Positions 28,800 through 40,149 of a stretch of DNA of 64,000 bases are shown here, in pieces. The stretch's first letter is position 1, and each line of letters starts with the position of its first letter. The notes below the pieces were generated by a model that was given only the letters and a program-made list of their open reading frames with translations, made no database searches and was not told the DNA's origin. The DNA comes from Absidia repens. Taxonomy: Eukaryota > Mucoromycota > Mucoromycetes > Mucorales > Cunninghamellaceae. Position numbers and translations under genes: made by a program. The stretch is from assembly GCA_002105175.1 (NCBI GenBank), contig MCGE01000015.1:744001-808000 (forward strand). Reading direction: 5' to 3'.

Positions 28800-31700
28800 G
28801 TATCTTGGAGCAGCAACAGTGAACACTTTATAGTATAGTATATTTTTGATTATTCAGTTTATTTTAGTATAGCACCCATTAGAATATGATACAATAAAGC
28901 AATATTATTCTTTTTATCCTTATTGTACGTCTTGATAATTAAACGAATTTTCACGATATGATATTTTTTTTTTTTTGTGAAATTGAGATACTCTTGATAA
29001 TACCGATGTGTGGTGGCAATTGGGTTTTGAATTGTGAACATGTTAATCGTCGGCTATCATATCAATTTGGGAGATTGTGAATTGAGTAAATGTATCAGAT
29101 CTATGTGATTGATATTTGTGGATATACTACTGCACTTGATTGACTGGGAATACTTATGATATAGCTTGTAGTGCGAAATGATTTGGGTTCTGGGGAAGGG
29201 CAGGTACAGGATGAATGACAGTTCATCTACAAAGGTTTCGTTAGCAATCACGGTCAAAAAGTATGCAATAATACATGTCATACATTAGAGTACTGTACTG
29301 TAGATTTTTATGATACAGTTGTATGATATGATATGATCTAAAGTATGCAAGAGATGAAGGGCTTTACTGGCTTTGTAATGGACAAGGGGCCCAATCATGC
29401 AGCTCAAAATGTGGAAGAAAAGCTGGTCCAATTTGGAAGTACTCATCAAGCACAGTCAACTTGTTAACAGTAGCTATTTATCTAATAAAATTAGAGCGAT
29501 CATCCTCGATTATTTGAACGGATGGATTAGCCATTCAGTATCCTTTTTTTTTTTTTTTTTTTGTTCGCTGTAATAATAAAGGAACAGACCTTTAAGGATG
29601 CGATTTTATTTTATTTTTACTCGACAAAGATCAAATGAAGCACGAATATGCCTAGAAACCCACTGTCATACTAAATTGCTTTAAAAGGGACCGGAGTTTC
29701 ACAAGACAGCGATTATTTGAATGGATGAATGGGATGGCCGTTGGTGTAAAAGGAATAGAGTGCGGCTGTTGACTGGAAAGGGTTGTTTTTTTAAAAAAAA
29801 CACTACCATATCATCGACGTTGAATGACAAGCGCCGATAATAAATGGTGGGATTTTGCTGTCTTAAGAAACAAACATGATGCATGGTAGGGACCAGTTTT
29901 GTAAAGAAGAGGGAGCAATCATGGCCCTAACATTGATGGATTGCTATAGTATCATATAAAAAGAAGAGAGAGTCATCATGAGAACGAATTCCCATGTCGA
30001 TCATATTACATGGTATATGGTTAGTTGTCCCAATTTTGATGAAAGGCTAGAAAATGTTTCAAATCCCGCCCACGTGAAATATTTATTTTTCTTTCTCCCG
30101 ACTCTTTTATTTTTGCGGCTCTTTTTCTTTTTGATTATTTTATTTTTCCTTCATTTTTTTTCTTCCCCATTCAACTTCTATGGGATTATGCTGGACTTAG
30201 ATTAGTACCATGACTAGTTTAGAAGGGGTTTCAGCTCAGGGATTACAAGGTGTATGGGGAAACCCTTTCATTTTGGATCTAGGATCTGAAGGCACCATCG
30301 GTTGGTTCTTTGGAACCCTCATCATCATAGTTTAGTCTTAGTTTGTATATAGTTTGCATCTACATCTAAATAAAATATGTTTCGTTTTGCCATGAAAAAA
30401 TTACCATTAGTGTCTCTCTCATGTCTTATGCAATAGATTCCGTATGTTTACTAGCAACCAATTCCGTTTGACTAGTTTTGATCGTTTGCTGTTACAAGAT
30501 ACTCTTAATATTTCTCGTGTCTTGTACAGAATATTTTCTCCCATTTTAGAATTACGTCTTTAGATTAGAGTTCTTCAAATCTCATAATGGTCTTCCTCAT
30601 GCGCGCCTCAATAGATCCTTCCATTCCATCCCTTGTTACAATGAACCCCACTGCTTAAGTTTTAGTATATATCAATATACATCAATAAAATATGTGTCTT
30701 TTATAAAACATCCTCTGATCTATTAGAAATGTAACTATTGTTGCTGCTTTATGAGTATTTTATCAAACGCTTGCCCGCTGTGGCAACTATCCTCTCCGCT
30801 ACCTAAATCAGACACTGCTTGGTAGACTTAAATCAATTAGAATCACAGATCATCATATATGTAAATCTAAGAAGTACTGTATGTGTACCCATAGCTAAAG
30901 AACATTTTGCACTACTTTATAGCTGACTTCTGATTACATCCCCTTAGAATGGCAGAGACCAGTTACGATCCAACGTCACTTAATATGAAACGTGGTTGTG
31001 TTCCCGTTCTACCATCTATATTAATCAACCTATGTTGTGCCGGTCAGTGTAACCTCTGCTCTACTTTAACATATTGTACACCTCAAGCTCGTTATTTTTT
31101 ATTTGCTTATTTTTGCATGTGGTATAATGAAGAATGAAATGTCAAACTGAAGCCAATTAAGCCCCAAGGACTCGCTTATTAAGATGCAAAACGGGGCGAG
31201 GTATTGTTTATTTCATCAATCGAGGCTTCAACAACCACCCTCCATCCCATGACACAGTGGATCAATTTTTTGGCAGTGTGAAATTGAATATAACAAATTT
31301 GAAACAATTAAAGTTTCCTTTACACTCTTGCTAAAGAGAGATTAGATGACAGAAAGTGATGAGTTGTGATCATGACCATTTGTCATGTTTACCAAAAACT
31401 CGGGAGTGTTGTACCCTACTGTACAGTCACACCTAATCAGCAAGTTACACAAACTCCTCCTGTTATGTCTATCTAAAACCTGCCTGCACTGTCTGATGGC
31501 AATACTACCGCTCCTCTGTCTTATTTTTCTTTTTGGAGGAAGTTGGGTGCCTCCCCAATTTAAACATATGTCTTTGACATAAAAAAAACACGCCATTTTG
31601 TGAAAGTATGAATGCTGCCTTGTATCCAAATTCAAAAACTCTATTCAACTATCGCTAAAGTTTAATATTGTTCTGAGCTTTTTTTTCCAATGTGTTTGAC

Positions 31701-32044
31701 TTTGAGAGAGTAACTACTTTGCTTTATTTCACTTCCAACTTCGCAGACAAGCTTTCGCTGATCCTGCCCTTTTTTATTTTATGAGACTGGATTCCAATCA
31801 GGTTGTGTTTTTTGCTTTTGTTTAACTAGTATATGCAGTGAAAAGCTCTCCTTCCTTTACCCCCTCCCCTGAGAAGTGGTCCGGGTGCATGAATCCGAAA
31901 ACTGGTGATTAGTGGTAGTACAGCACCCATCCTCTCGCGCGACATTTTTCAAACACCGAACGTGTCTATCCAATTTTTGCCCTTTTTTCTTTTTTCTTTT
32001 TTCGCTTTTCCTTTTCTTCATCTTCACTTTACAACACACACACG
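28800..32044. other. Gene-poor region with one repeat copy
   Basis: An AATAAA for coatomer zeta lies at 28893, and the repeat copy at 30050-30790. The rest is AT-rich with T or A runs (29543-29562). ORFs such as 30949-31137 and 31385-31582 have no recognisable similarity and odd composition. From about 31690 a C/T-rich leader for the next gene builds up. Confidence 0.5.
30050..30790 (+). repeat. CACGTG-headed dispersed repeat, copy 2
   Basis: Begins TTTCAAATCCCGCCCACGTG (30058-30077), then ATATTTAT and a long pyrimidine block. GACTAGTTTAGAAGGGG and the core (30251-30277) follow, with AATAAAATATG at about 30368. Collinear similarity with copy 1 continues through CTCATG, TTTAGATTAGAGTTC and a second AATAAAATATG near 30683. 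This is the best-preserved copy of the head region. Confidence 0.75.
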
Positions 32045-33094
32045 ATGGAAGTATTCAATTTTTTGGTTCGAGTAAAAGACACTTTCACAAACGATGAATT
32101 CACCATCATACTTCACCAACTCAGCACAAAACGATTCTCGGTACCTGTTAGCCAAGTATGCCAGCAAATGAGGGCGTCCTTCCGAAATCCAGCCCGTCTT
32201 CATCTTCGTACTGAATTCGAATGCATGCTTGACAAGTCACTTGCTGATCCCAAATATGAAATGACGGTAACACGTGTGGCAGAGAACTTCGGTATTTTAC
32301 GACAAGGGCAAATACAACTTCCTCGCTCGGAATTCTTTCATTTTGTTGAGTGTTTTGCATTTGACCAGGCGGGTATGACAGACGCTATGGTGATGACCAA
32401 CCTTGAAAAACTCAAAAAACGGATTGCACCTTTACTCAGGGATCGATTGGATGCCATTATGGAACACCAGCAGCACAACCCATCTGACCTACTTGACACC
32501 GACGACGGCATCGACATGTTTGCAAATGATGGAATGGAAGACGATGGCAACGTTGGAATGGCAGGAATACATCATCAACCCCCATTGGGCGCATTATCAA
32601 GGAGAACAACTGCATTACCACCAACGACAACTTCCTCATCACAACAACCGTACATAACATCGCCATCATCATCATCATCATCATCAAATCAATTGGATCC
32701 TGGTATGGTTGAGCTGATACAACAAGCGTATGGTGCTTTGCACAACAATCAGACCTTATGCCAACACTTCATGGGGATTTTAGATTTTGACCAGATGAAT
32801 GGTATTGCTTTCACAGATTCCATCATTAGTATACACGAATGGATTCTTACCGTCGACCCTTCCTTATGGGATCCTCTTTTTGCTGTGCTGGAGCGAATGC
32901 AAACATATCAAGGTAAGGAAGAAGGCAACAAGAGGGATAAGTAACTACATAGTAAGCAATGTGCCTTTTTTCTTTCGGTAGAATCTACAGCGAATCAATT
33001 TGAATTACAAGACGGTGCCATGCCAAGACGCATATTGGGTGATGAAATCGAACAAGGCCGTGTTCAACATCTATTTAGCAATCTGTCGATGTGA
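32045..33094 (+). CDS. Protein with weak PAH-like N-terminus, otherwise unknown
   Basis: Two exons (32045-32912 and 32982-33094) give 326 residues. The first 60 residues (MEVFNFLVRVKDTF, then FTIILHQLSTKRFSVPVSQV) follow the spacing of a Sin3 paired amphipathic helix: YL..VK..F, then FL..L, then a helix ending near a hydrophobic-Leu pair. This is a pattern match by eye only. The middle (residues 140-215) is acidic and Ser/Thr/Pro/Gln-rich. The rest is helical (LIQQAYGALHNNQTLCQHFM). There is no membrane segment. A transcription-linked role is possible but unproven. The long intact frame and the clean intron make the gene itself solid. Confidence 0.75.
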
Positions 33095-33381
33095 TCATTA
33101 ACATTCTCCAACTCCTGTTAGTCCTTTTAGTTCTTTAGTTTAGCTTTCTCCATCACCTTGTAGTATTATTTATTATTTATTCTCTATAGTCCCTTTCAAT
33201 TGATGTGCCTTTCCCCCTTCCTTCCCACACCCTACATATTTAGTATACCACACCCCATTTTATATTCCATCATATATCTTTTTTAAAAAAGGATCAATAA
33301 AAACCAATCAGTTTTATTCACAGAAAAAAAAAACAATGTCTATACTAAAATGACTAAATATAACTACACAAACTAGCCTAT

Positions 33382-34642
33382 TCATTTACTTATAGGATCA
33401 GATTCATCAGGCAGCAGATAAACAATTCCATAACTTGCACCAGCCGCCAATGCACCTATCAGTAATGTTTGAATAGCACCCCAGATAGCACCCTTTGGAT
33501 TCACAAGACGACTTTTAACATAACCAAAAACCAATAAAGTAAAGAGGGTGACAGCCACCGATACCCATAATGCCAATGTTGCATCTTCCATAAGTACATA
33601 AGGTATCAAAGGAATTAGTCCGCCAAGGAAATAACTAGATCCAATTGTCAAGGCAGAGATCTATCCCCAAACACACACAAACACACACACAAAAAGGAGA
33701 CCCTGTTCAGTCTTGTTATTCTTTCCTGTCATCATCCCTTTCCCCATCCACAAAAAGAAGACTTACCCAACTTCGTCTAGGATCAGGCATTTCTAATGCT
33801 AATTCAAATTTCATCATAAAATCCACAAATTTTTGAGGATTCTCCTTCAGTTTGTCAATAATAGGCTGAATAGTAACACGATCCAAACCATAAGGTTCCA
33901 ATATATCGACGATTTCGTCTTCTTCATCTTGAGGACAGTCTTCCACTTCCCGTTCTTCCCGCTGGCGCTCCGTTTTGTAGTGTTCAATTTCAGATTTGGC
34001 GGCTAGAAATCCACCTAATGCCATACTAATACTCCCACTATGTTGAATATGTGTTTTTCATAGATACAAAAAAAAAAAAAAAAATAGGATGAATGTGAGC
34101 TGGCTTTGGTATACCTAACTACGAATGGGGAAGTTTTTTCTTCTTCTACCTGACAATTTCTATATAAATATAATTAAATAAATAATGCGAAGATGAGTAA
34201 ACATAAATGCCATCAATCCATGAGCTTTTTTTTTACCTGCTGCTCCCCCATAGACAACTATTCTAGAGCTACCCAGACTTGATAAACCAGCGGCTAGGGC
34301 AAACTACCAAATATGTTAGTTCTACACTACGTACGTCAAGTCAGTAGCAGTTTGTACTGAATACTTACCGGTACAGTGAGGCCATCTATTATTCGTCATA
34401 CGTAGTAAAATAAGAGGTCAAATAAATGACAACAGCGATAAAAATTGATATAACTATAGTGTAGCTATTTATTTTCCATAGACCAAAAAAAAAAGAAAAG
34501 AAAAGTCTAGTATTTTTTTACCTGAAAGTCCTATAATGGCGTCTCGTACAATTTCAGCAGATTGGAAGTGTTCTTCTGTATGTCCTATAGGCCTGTACTC
34601 TGATGAAGGTGTGCGTCGTAGCCGGTTGATGAAGGAAGTCAT
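33382..34642 (-). CDS. CCC1: Vacuolar iron/manganese transporter, Ccc1/VIT1 family
   Basis: Six minus-strand exons give 254 residues: 34522-34642, 34369-34385 (17 nt), 34237-34303, 34150-34159 (10 nt), 33767-34037, 33382-33660. The protein has HFQSAEIVRDAIIGLSDGLTVPFALAAGL, broken here as HFQSAEIVRDAIIGLSDGLT then VPFALAAGL, in the first membrane helices. It also has AAEIVSGSISMALGGFLAAKSE, that is AAEIVSGSISMALGG then FLAAKSE. A charged cytosolic metal-binding helix pair follows (HYKTERQREEREVEDCP), and then three C-terminal helices with FLGGLIPLIPY. The family moves Fe2+ or Mn2+ into the vacuole in exchange for protons. The conserved EIVSGS motif is only complete if the 10-nt exon is included, which is why I accept it. 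It converges with the PAH-like gene. Confidence 0.93.
34150..34159 (-). other. 10-nt microexon of CCC1
   Basis: On the coding strand TATAG is followed by AAATTGTCAG and then GTAGAAG. The ten bases supply the codons that turn A|E and S into the invariant AEIVSG motif and keep the frame across both introns. Confidence 0.88.
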
Positions 34643-35807
34643 TTTGGTTCGAGAGAGAGTGGGAAAGAAAAGAAGTGAGAGAGTGTGCTCTCAAACGCTC
34701 CAAAAAAAAAAAAAATGCCCAGTGGACACTATTTTGTTTAAACACCGACGGGCTATTTTTTTTTTGGTGCATGAACGTATCTAGTTTCTCACTCCGTGAC
34801 TAGCGCTTTTGGAATCGACTATTTATACATATTCCCATTAAATTGCTGTTATCAATGGAATGAAATATATTATATGTGTATCTGTTTATGAATTATTATG
34901 CAGTATTTTGATGAATACAGTAGAGCCTTTTTTTTTTCTTTTACTTCATATCAAGAGGACAGTTTTTTAAGAAAAAATGACCTCGCTGTATTATATATAT
35001 GGTAACAATATTTTTTGAATTTAACCGTTCGAGGTACAGTGCAAGATTGTTGACAAACATGATAGAATGAAAATTGAAGCGAATATAGCCACGATTGAGA
35101 AAAGATATTGTAAAATTGGAACCAAGTGCAGCGGAGAGTCATTACGAGTTTGAATTTCTTTCAGCCCTTAAAAATAACATGCTTGCCTCATTATGTTATA
35201 TTGTTTAATCATTGAAAATAAAGGAAATTATGATGCCTAATTTAAGACAAGCTGGCAGCAACAGGCAGTCTGACAGAGAGACACAGATATGCCGGTGTTT
35301 GAAAACATAGAATTTTCCCAATCCTCGTAGTGTGAACCACGCTAAAATAAAAGGAACGATACCGTTTTCATGAAGCGTGTTGAATAATAAATACCCAGCG
35401 ATTTATGAGAGAGGGGAAGAGGAGGGAGTATAGATATTGTTATGTGACCAAATGTATAAAGAGCCACAAAAAAAAGGAGGGGGGACAGGATAAATGTATA
35501 TATGAATCCATGCGCTTTTTTTTTTTTTTTTTTTTTTTGATGCTTTTGCAAAGAGAAACCTTTGGTCGATCCTTGAATATGTTTTTGACACTAAAACTAA
35601 AAAGGGCCCATTGACGACTGATTTGTTGCCCGTCACCTAGAGCCGGCGTATTAAATTTGAACCAATGAAACGAAAAAAAAATTTTCACAGGGAGGTATAA
35701 ATTTTTTTTTTGTTTTACTTTTTTTTTGGTTTTTCTTCTCTTTATTATACTCCTCCTTGCTGCTATAGGATTATTCATAAAAAAAAGAAGACCGTTTGCA
35801 GCTATAC
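34643..35807. other. Divergent intergenic region between CCC1 and BZW
   Basis: The left part is the leader of CCC1 (A-rich on the plus strand). The middle is AT-rich with a 22-T run at about 35517-35538. T-rich leader sequence with TCTTCTCTTTATTATAC leads to the BZW start. A possible 5' leader intron ends at CTATAG (about 35768). No gene was seen. Confidence 0.45.
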
Positions 35808-37567
35808 ATGAATTCTACCCAACCTCAGGCAACAAATTCCCCCAAACCAACTTTGCATGGTGTCAAAATAAAACAAAGAAAAGTAAAGCAAAAAAAAAAA
35901 AAGTCCATCACTCTTCATCTATTTCTCAAGTACTCATCTTTTTTTTTTTTCGTTTTTTATTTTGTTATTTTATAGGGCGTCCAGAAAGCGCAAGCCAAAC
36001 ACGAACCTGAAAGTAAGTAACGATATTGAGATGCGAGATGTGAGATATGGGTTAGTGCAATCTTTCGGATCATCTTTGTTAACTCATCATCTTAATCTCC
36101 ATCTGTTTAGTCTTCCGTGATAATTTACTCTCTCAACTTGCTACTGCCAAGTCTGGTGATCTTGAAGATATCTCTGCTATTCTCGACAAGACTGGTAATA
36201 CCCTTGAATATCGCAAATACGGTGAATCCCTTTTTGAAATCCTTTTAACTGGTGGCATTTTACGTAAGTTTACAAACCCCCTACTCTCTATGGTGATATT
36301 TGTACATGGATGTGTGTTATAGGTATGCGGTGATTATTTAAACATCCTTTTTTTTTTTGTGCTTTATTAGAACCTGGTGGAATTGTCCTCGATGATGTTG
36401 AACGCAGTCCCTTCAGTATTTTTGGTGCCGAAGATGAAGCCAACTCGATCAAGAAACACGTGGATGTTTTCAACAAGTTGATCCGTCGTTACAAGTACTT
36501 GACACGTCCTTTTGAAGAAACTCTCAAGAATATTTTGCAATTTATCAACAAATGGCAAGCCGGAGAAAACAGCAAATTGGCCAAGGCTACTGGTTATTTT
36601 ATTACCACTCAATTAGCCAGCCCTATCGTACTCAAGGTTCTTTTGAAAGAGCACCTTGTCAAGGATGGTAAGAGACAAAGGGAGATACAAACTGTGTGCT
36701 AGGATGAATGAACAAAAGAAACTCATTGGAAGTTCGTATGTATCTGTGTGTGTGTTTTATAGGCCATTCTCTTGGATTTGCTACTGCAGTCTTCCGCACT
36801 ATCCTCAGTGAACAAAGTATCGAACAACTCGGTAAATACTTGGTGGTTGCTGGTATGGATACTCGTCTTTTGGAACTTTTCCCTCCCAACAAGCGTGAAG
36901 AAGAATGTCTCTCCCGTCACTTTGAAGCTGAAGAAATGAAGCAATTGGTGGGATTCCATCAACGCAACCAAAAGAACTCTATGAAAGGTGATCTCTTATC
37001 CAACTTGAAGGGTTTATTGGAATCTGAAGCCTCTACTGCTGATGTAAGTTCCCTGATTTTTTATTATTGTTGTTTATTTACTAACAGGTTTTTTCTTTCT
37101 TTTTCTTTGTCTCATTTTGATCTGGTCGGTAGGTCCTTTCTTATATCAAGGAAGCTAAGAAAGATGGTGGGCTTGAAGAAGCCGATATCATTCCTATTAT
37201 TTGGATTGGTATTTTGGATAGTGTGGATCTGATGAATACTCGACCTGACCAAGTTGAAGCCCAGGTGTTGCGTGTGTTGAACCAATGGTCCAAGTTGTTG
37301 GAAACCTACACCTCATCTCCCAAGAATGAAATCCTTTTGCTCCAACGCATCCAAATCACTTGCTACGAAGATGCCAAGGTCACCAAGGTGTTCCGTCAAA
37401 TCGTCCAACTTTTATACAAGAACGATGTTTTGTCCGACAACGCCATTTTGTATTGGGCCGACAAAGCTCACAAACCTCAAGGCAAGACCGTGCTTTTGAA
37501 ACAAATCGCTCCCTTTGTACAATGGCTTCGGGATAATGAAGATAGCTCTGAAGAAGAAGAAGATTAG
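35808..37567 (+). CDS. eIF5-mimic protein (BZW/5MP), W2-domain protein
   Basis: Six exons give 425 residues: 35808-35882, 35976-36012, 36111-36263, 36371-36667, 36763-37043, 37133-37567. The N-terminus is MNSTQPQATNSPKPTLHGVK, then KIKQRKG, equivalent to the conserved basic start of BZW proteins. Next come SGDLEDISAILDKTGNTLEY and YGESLFEILLTGG, then HEAT-like helices. The C-terminal W2/MIF4G-type domain ends in acidic EDSSEEEED, the AA-box tail that contacts eIF2-beta. BZW/5MP competes with eIF5 for eIF2 and eIF3 and tightens start-codon choice. Length matches the animal proteins (about 420). It is absent from budding yeast, so its presence fits an early-diverging fungus. AATAAA lies at about 37724. 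Confidence 0.93.
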
Positions 37568-37999
37568 ACTATTGGTCAGGTGTTTTTTTGTAGTCAATTT
37601 TTCTTAGTATTAGTTTAGTTTAGTTTAGTTTGGGGATATCATTGGATTATTATTAGTCTTATTTATTTTATTTTGGTTTTATGGTTGACATTATCGTTAT
37701 TTTTTATTTTTTGTTGTCTACGCAATAAACGCTCTGAAATTCAATACATTTTGGTCGAAATAGTTAATGTTGTTGATGATGTGATTAGACAGAAGGGAAT
37801 ATGATAAGGTGATGACGGTATTGCTGGAAAGCAGAGGAGGTCGGCATTACTGTGAATACGAGGGACAATCTGATTACAGTATCAGAAGGGGAAAAAAATG
37901 AGGGATTCGAACTCAAAAACGTGTGACCTTGGGAGGGTTTTTTATTGTGGTAGTCAATTGCAACATGTATTGACTATGAATAGTGAGAAAATGCTATGT

Positions 38000-39010
38000 C
38001 GCAGTTCAGCAATTTTTTATTTTCATTGCCAGAAAATTCTCACATTGGCAAAAGTTTGATCTATTAGGGGTCAGGGGGACGGGGGAAGTCATCATAGATG
38101 ATCTAGAAGGTGACATAGAATGCTCTGTAGTGGCGGCTACGCGCACAACACGACCTATATTCATTTATATGCTTCGTCGATTATCTTTCAAATCAAGTGT
38201 TTTAAGGCTGTCAACGTTCCTGTGCCTTAAGAGAGAAAAGTAGTCATAGTGGATGAACTAGAAAACAATGTACGGTAGGACACTCACAAAACATATACAA
38301 TAGCGATATTTCACATTATATGATGGGTCAAATTATGGTTAATAAAAAGGCATACTTTATTGAAGCATTGAAAAAAGCTTGTAGATTCTAAAACTAAAGG
38401 GAGGGGTTCATTGCAGCAAGGGATATAACGGAAGAATCTACTGGCGAAAGCATTAGGGAGACTATCGGGGTATTAGAAGAATGGTCAACACTAGTCTAAA
38501 GGGAGGACTGTAAAATGAGAGGAGCTAAAGTACGGTATACTACGTGAGAAAGACTAGAGATATTTGTTATTAAAGCACAACAACGGTCAACACTAATCAA
38601 AGTTGGCGATGGTGATAACAACGGAATCTATTGCACAAGACACGAGAGTCACACTAATGGTTCATTTTTCATTGAAGCAGACAAGAACCCCTCCCCCCTC
38701 ACAACATATTTTATTCAGATGTAGATACAAGCTATAGAGAAACGAAGACTAAACTAAGCTGATGAGGGTTCCAAAGAACCAACCGATGGTCCTTCAGATC
38801 CTAGAATCAAAATGAAAGGGTTTCCCCATGCATGTTGTAATCCCTGTTCTGAAAACCCTTCTAAACTAGTCCTGATATAATTCTAGATCCAAAATAACCC
38901 TATACAAGCTGAATGGTGAAGAAAAAAGAAAGTGATCAAAAAGAAAGAGAAGCGAAAAAATAGAAAAGGCGGGAAAAAGAAAAATATATATTTCACGTGG
39001 GCGGGCTTGG
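38000..39010 (-). repeat. CACGTG-headed dispersed repeat, copy 4 (inverted)
   Basis: On the minus strand it starts AAGCCCGCCCACGTGAAATA (from about 39010), then a pyrimidine block, the core (38807-38832), ACTAGTTTAGAAGGG and an AATAAAATATG equivalent near 38710. It extends for about 1 kb with blocks shared with copy 3. Non-coding. Confidence 0.7.
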
Positions 39011-39593
39011 AAATCGTATTTTTTTGGCTTCTCATCAGGATTTCGCTTGCGTCTTAACAACATCAAACCCATATCATATCACTCAGCGTGGTGGTCCTTT
39101 CTCATGCCAATAACCACTACCATTCAACATAAATGACGTGATTGTTATTTCTCTTGATGCTTTTGCAGACAAGGCGGAGCCATTCGAACGAGTTTCGTCA
39201 ACCCCCCTTCACCGCAGAATAGTTATTCACTGAACCGCAGGAGGGCTTACCTGTTTGACTGGGCTAACTTATCTGAAGCTATGGTTATTCTGAAAAAATA
39301 TGCCTCTGGTCACAAACGCGCACCTAATTGACTCATAAGTAGAGTATCATAAAGTATTATACTATTATTAGACTAGTTCAGTTTAGTTGTCATTGTTTAT
39401 ATTTAACATAAGAATAATATATACCTTGTCTTTTTGCTCTTACATTGTCTCTTGTAAGTTTAGTTTGACTTATCCAATGTGTATTCCCATAATGTACAGT
39501 GGTTTTATTTTTGTGTGTATGTATAGAAAAAGATCTGATGCATACGCGCAATAAAAAAAAAAAAAAGTGGACTCATATACACATACATACACA

Positions 39594-39596
<3 letters not shown>

Positions 39597-39631
<35 letters not shown>
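39597..39631. repeat. Poly(A) tract, 35 nt
   Basis: Intergenic A run, preceded by a shorter run of 12 A at about 39553-39566. Confidence 0.85.
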
Positions 39632-39632
<1 letters not shown>

Positions 39633-40149
39633 AACCCAGCGATGAGCGCATAAATAAAGACGCTTCAAGCACACTATATGAAATGAATATCCTTCGTTGG
39701 TGCATTTTTGTTCCTGCTGAACAGCACTATAGTATATTTGTTGCTACTGTGAAATATACTGCTCTAGGGATAAACATTTCCGCGCTAATGGTAACATGAT
39801 TTATTCGTGAAAACCGTACCTGCCACTGTGGTATTCCCCTCTTTTCCCCCTAAATATCTGCCAAACACACTCCAATAAACCTTGTTTTTGCCTATGATTC
39901 TACAACATAACATAATCCTCTACCTAGAATTCCCCTTCATAGGTGAATATCACCGTCGACTGTCAGCAAGCCTTTTGTTTTTATATACAACAAAATCTTT
40001 ATTACATGTAAAATAACTAATCATAAAATATATAATTCTAAATAAAAACTAACTAACTAATAATAATAATAATAATATATATGTATATGTATGTATATAG
40101 GATATAACATGGATAAAACAAAATAATAGAGGGAAAAATAAAAAAGGAA

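Larger units (their letters stand above)
37568..40149. other. Gene-poor region with one minus-strand repeat copy
   Basis: The BZW 3' region has TTAGT repeats (37605-37631). A hairpin with TAGTCAAT/ATTGACTA arms lies near 37951-37978. The repeat copy is at 38000-39010. A 35-nt A tract (39597-39631) and the AT-rich 3' flank of the P-type ATPase follow. No gene was seen. Confidence 0.5.

Noticed and set aside
30949..31137. 62-codon Cys-containing ORF downstream of repeat copy 2
   Set aside because: Short, no homology by eye and no promoter or poly(A) context. Chance ORFs of this size are common in the window.
37885..37935. tRNA-like B box (GAGTTCGAATCCCTC on the minus strand) with a nearby hairpin
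   Set aside because: No matching acceptor stem, D arm or anticodon arm could be folded around it, so neither a tRNA nor a tRNA-derived SINE is supported.
37983..38243. 86-codon ORF at the edge of repeat copy 4
   Set aside because: Not conserved in the aligned part of copy 3, so it is not a coding part of the element.
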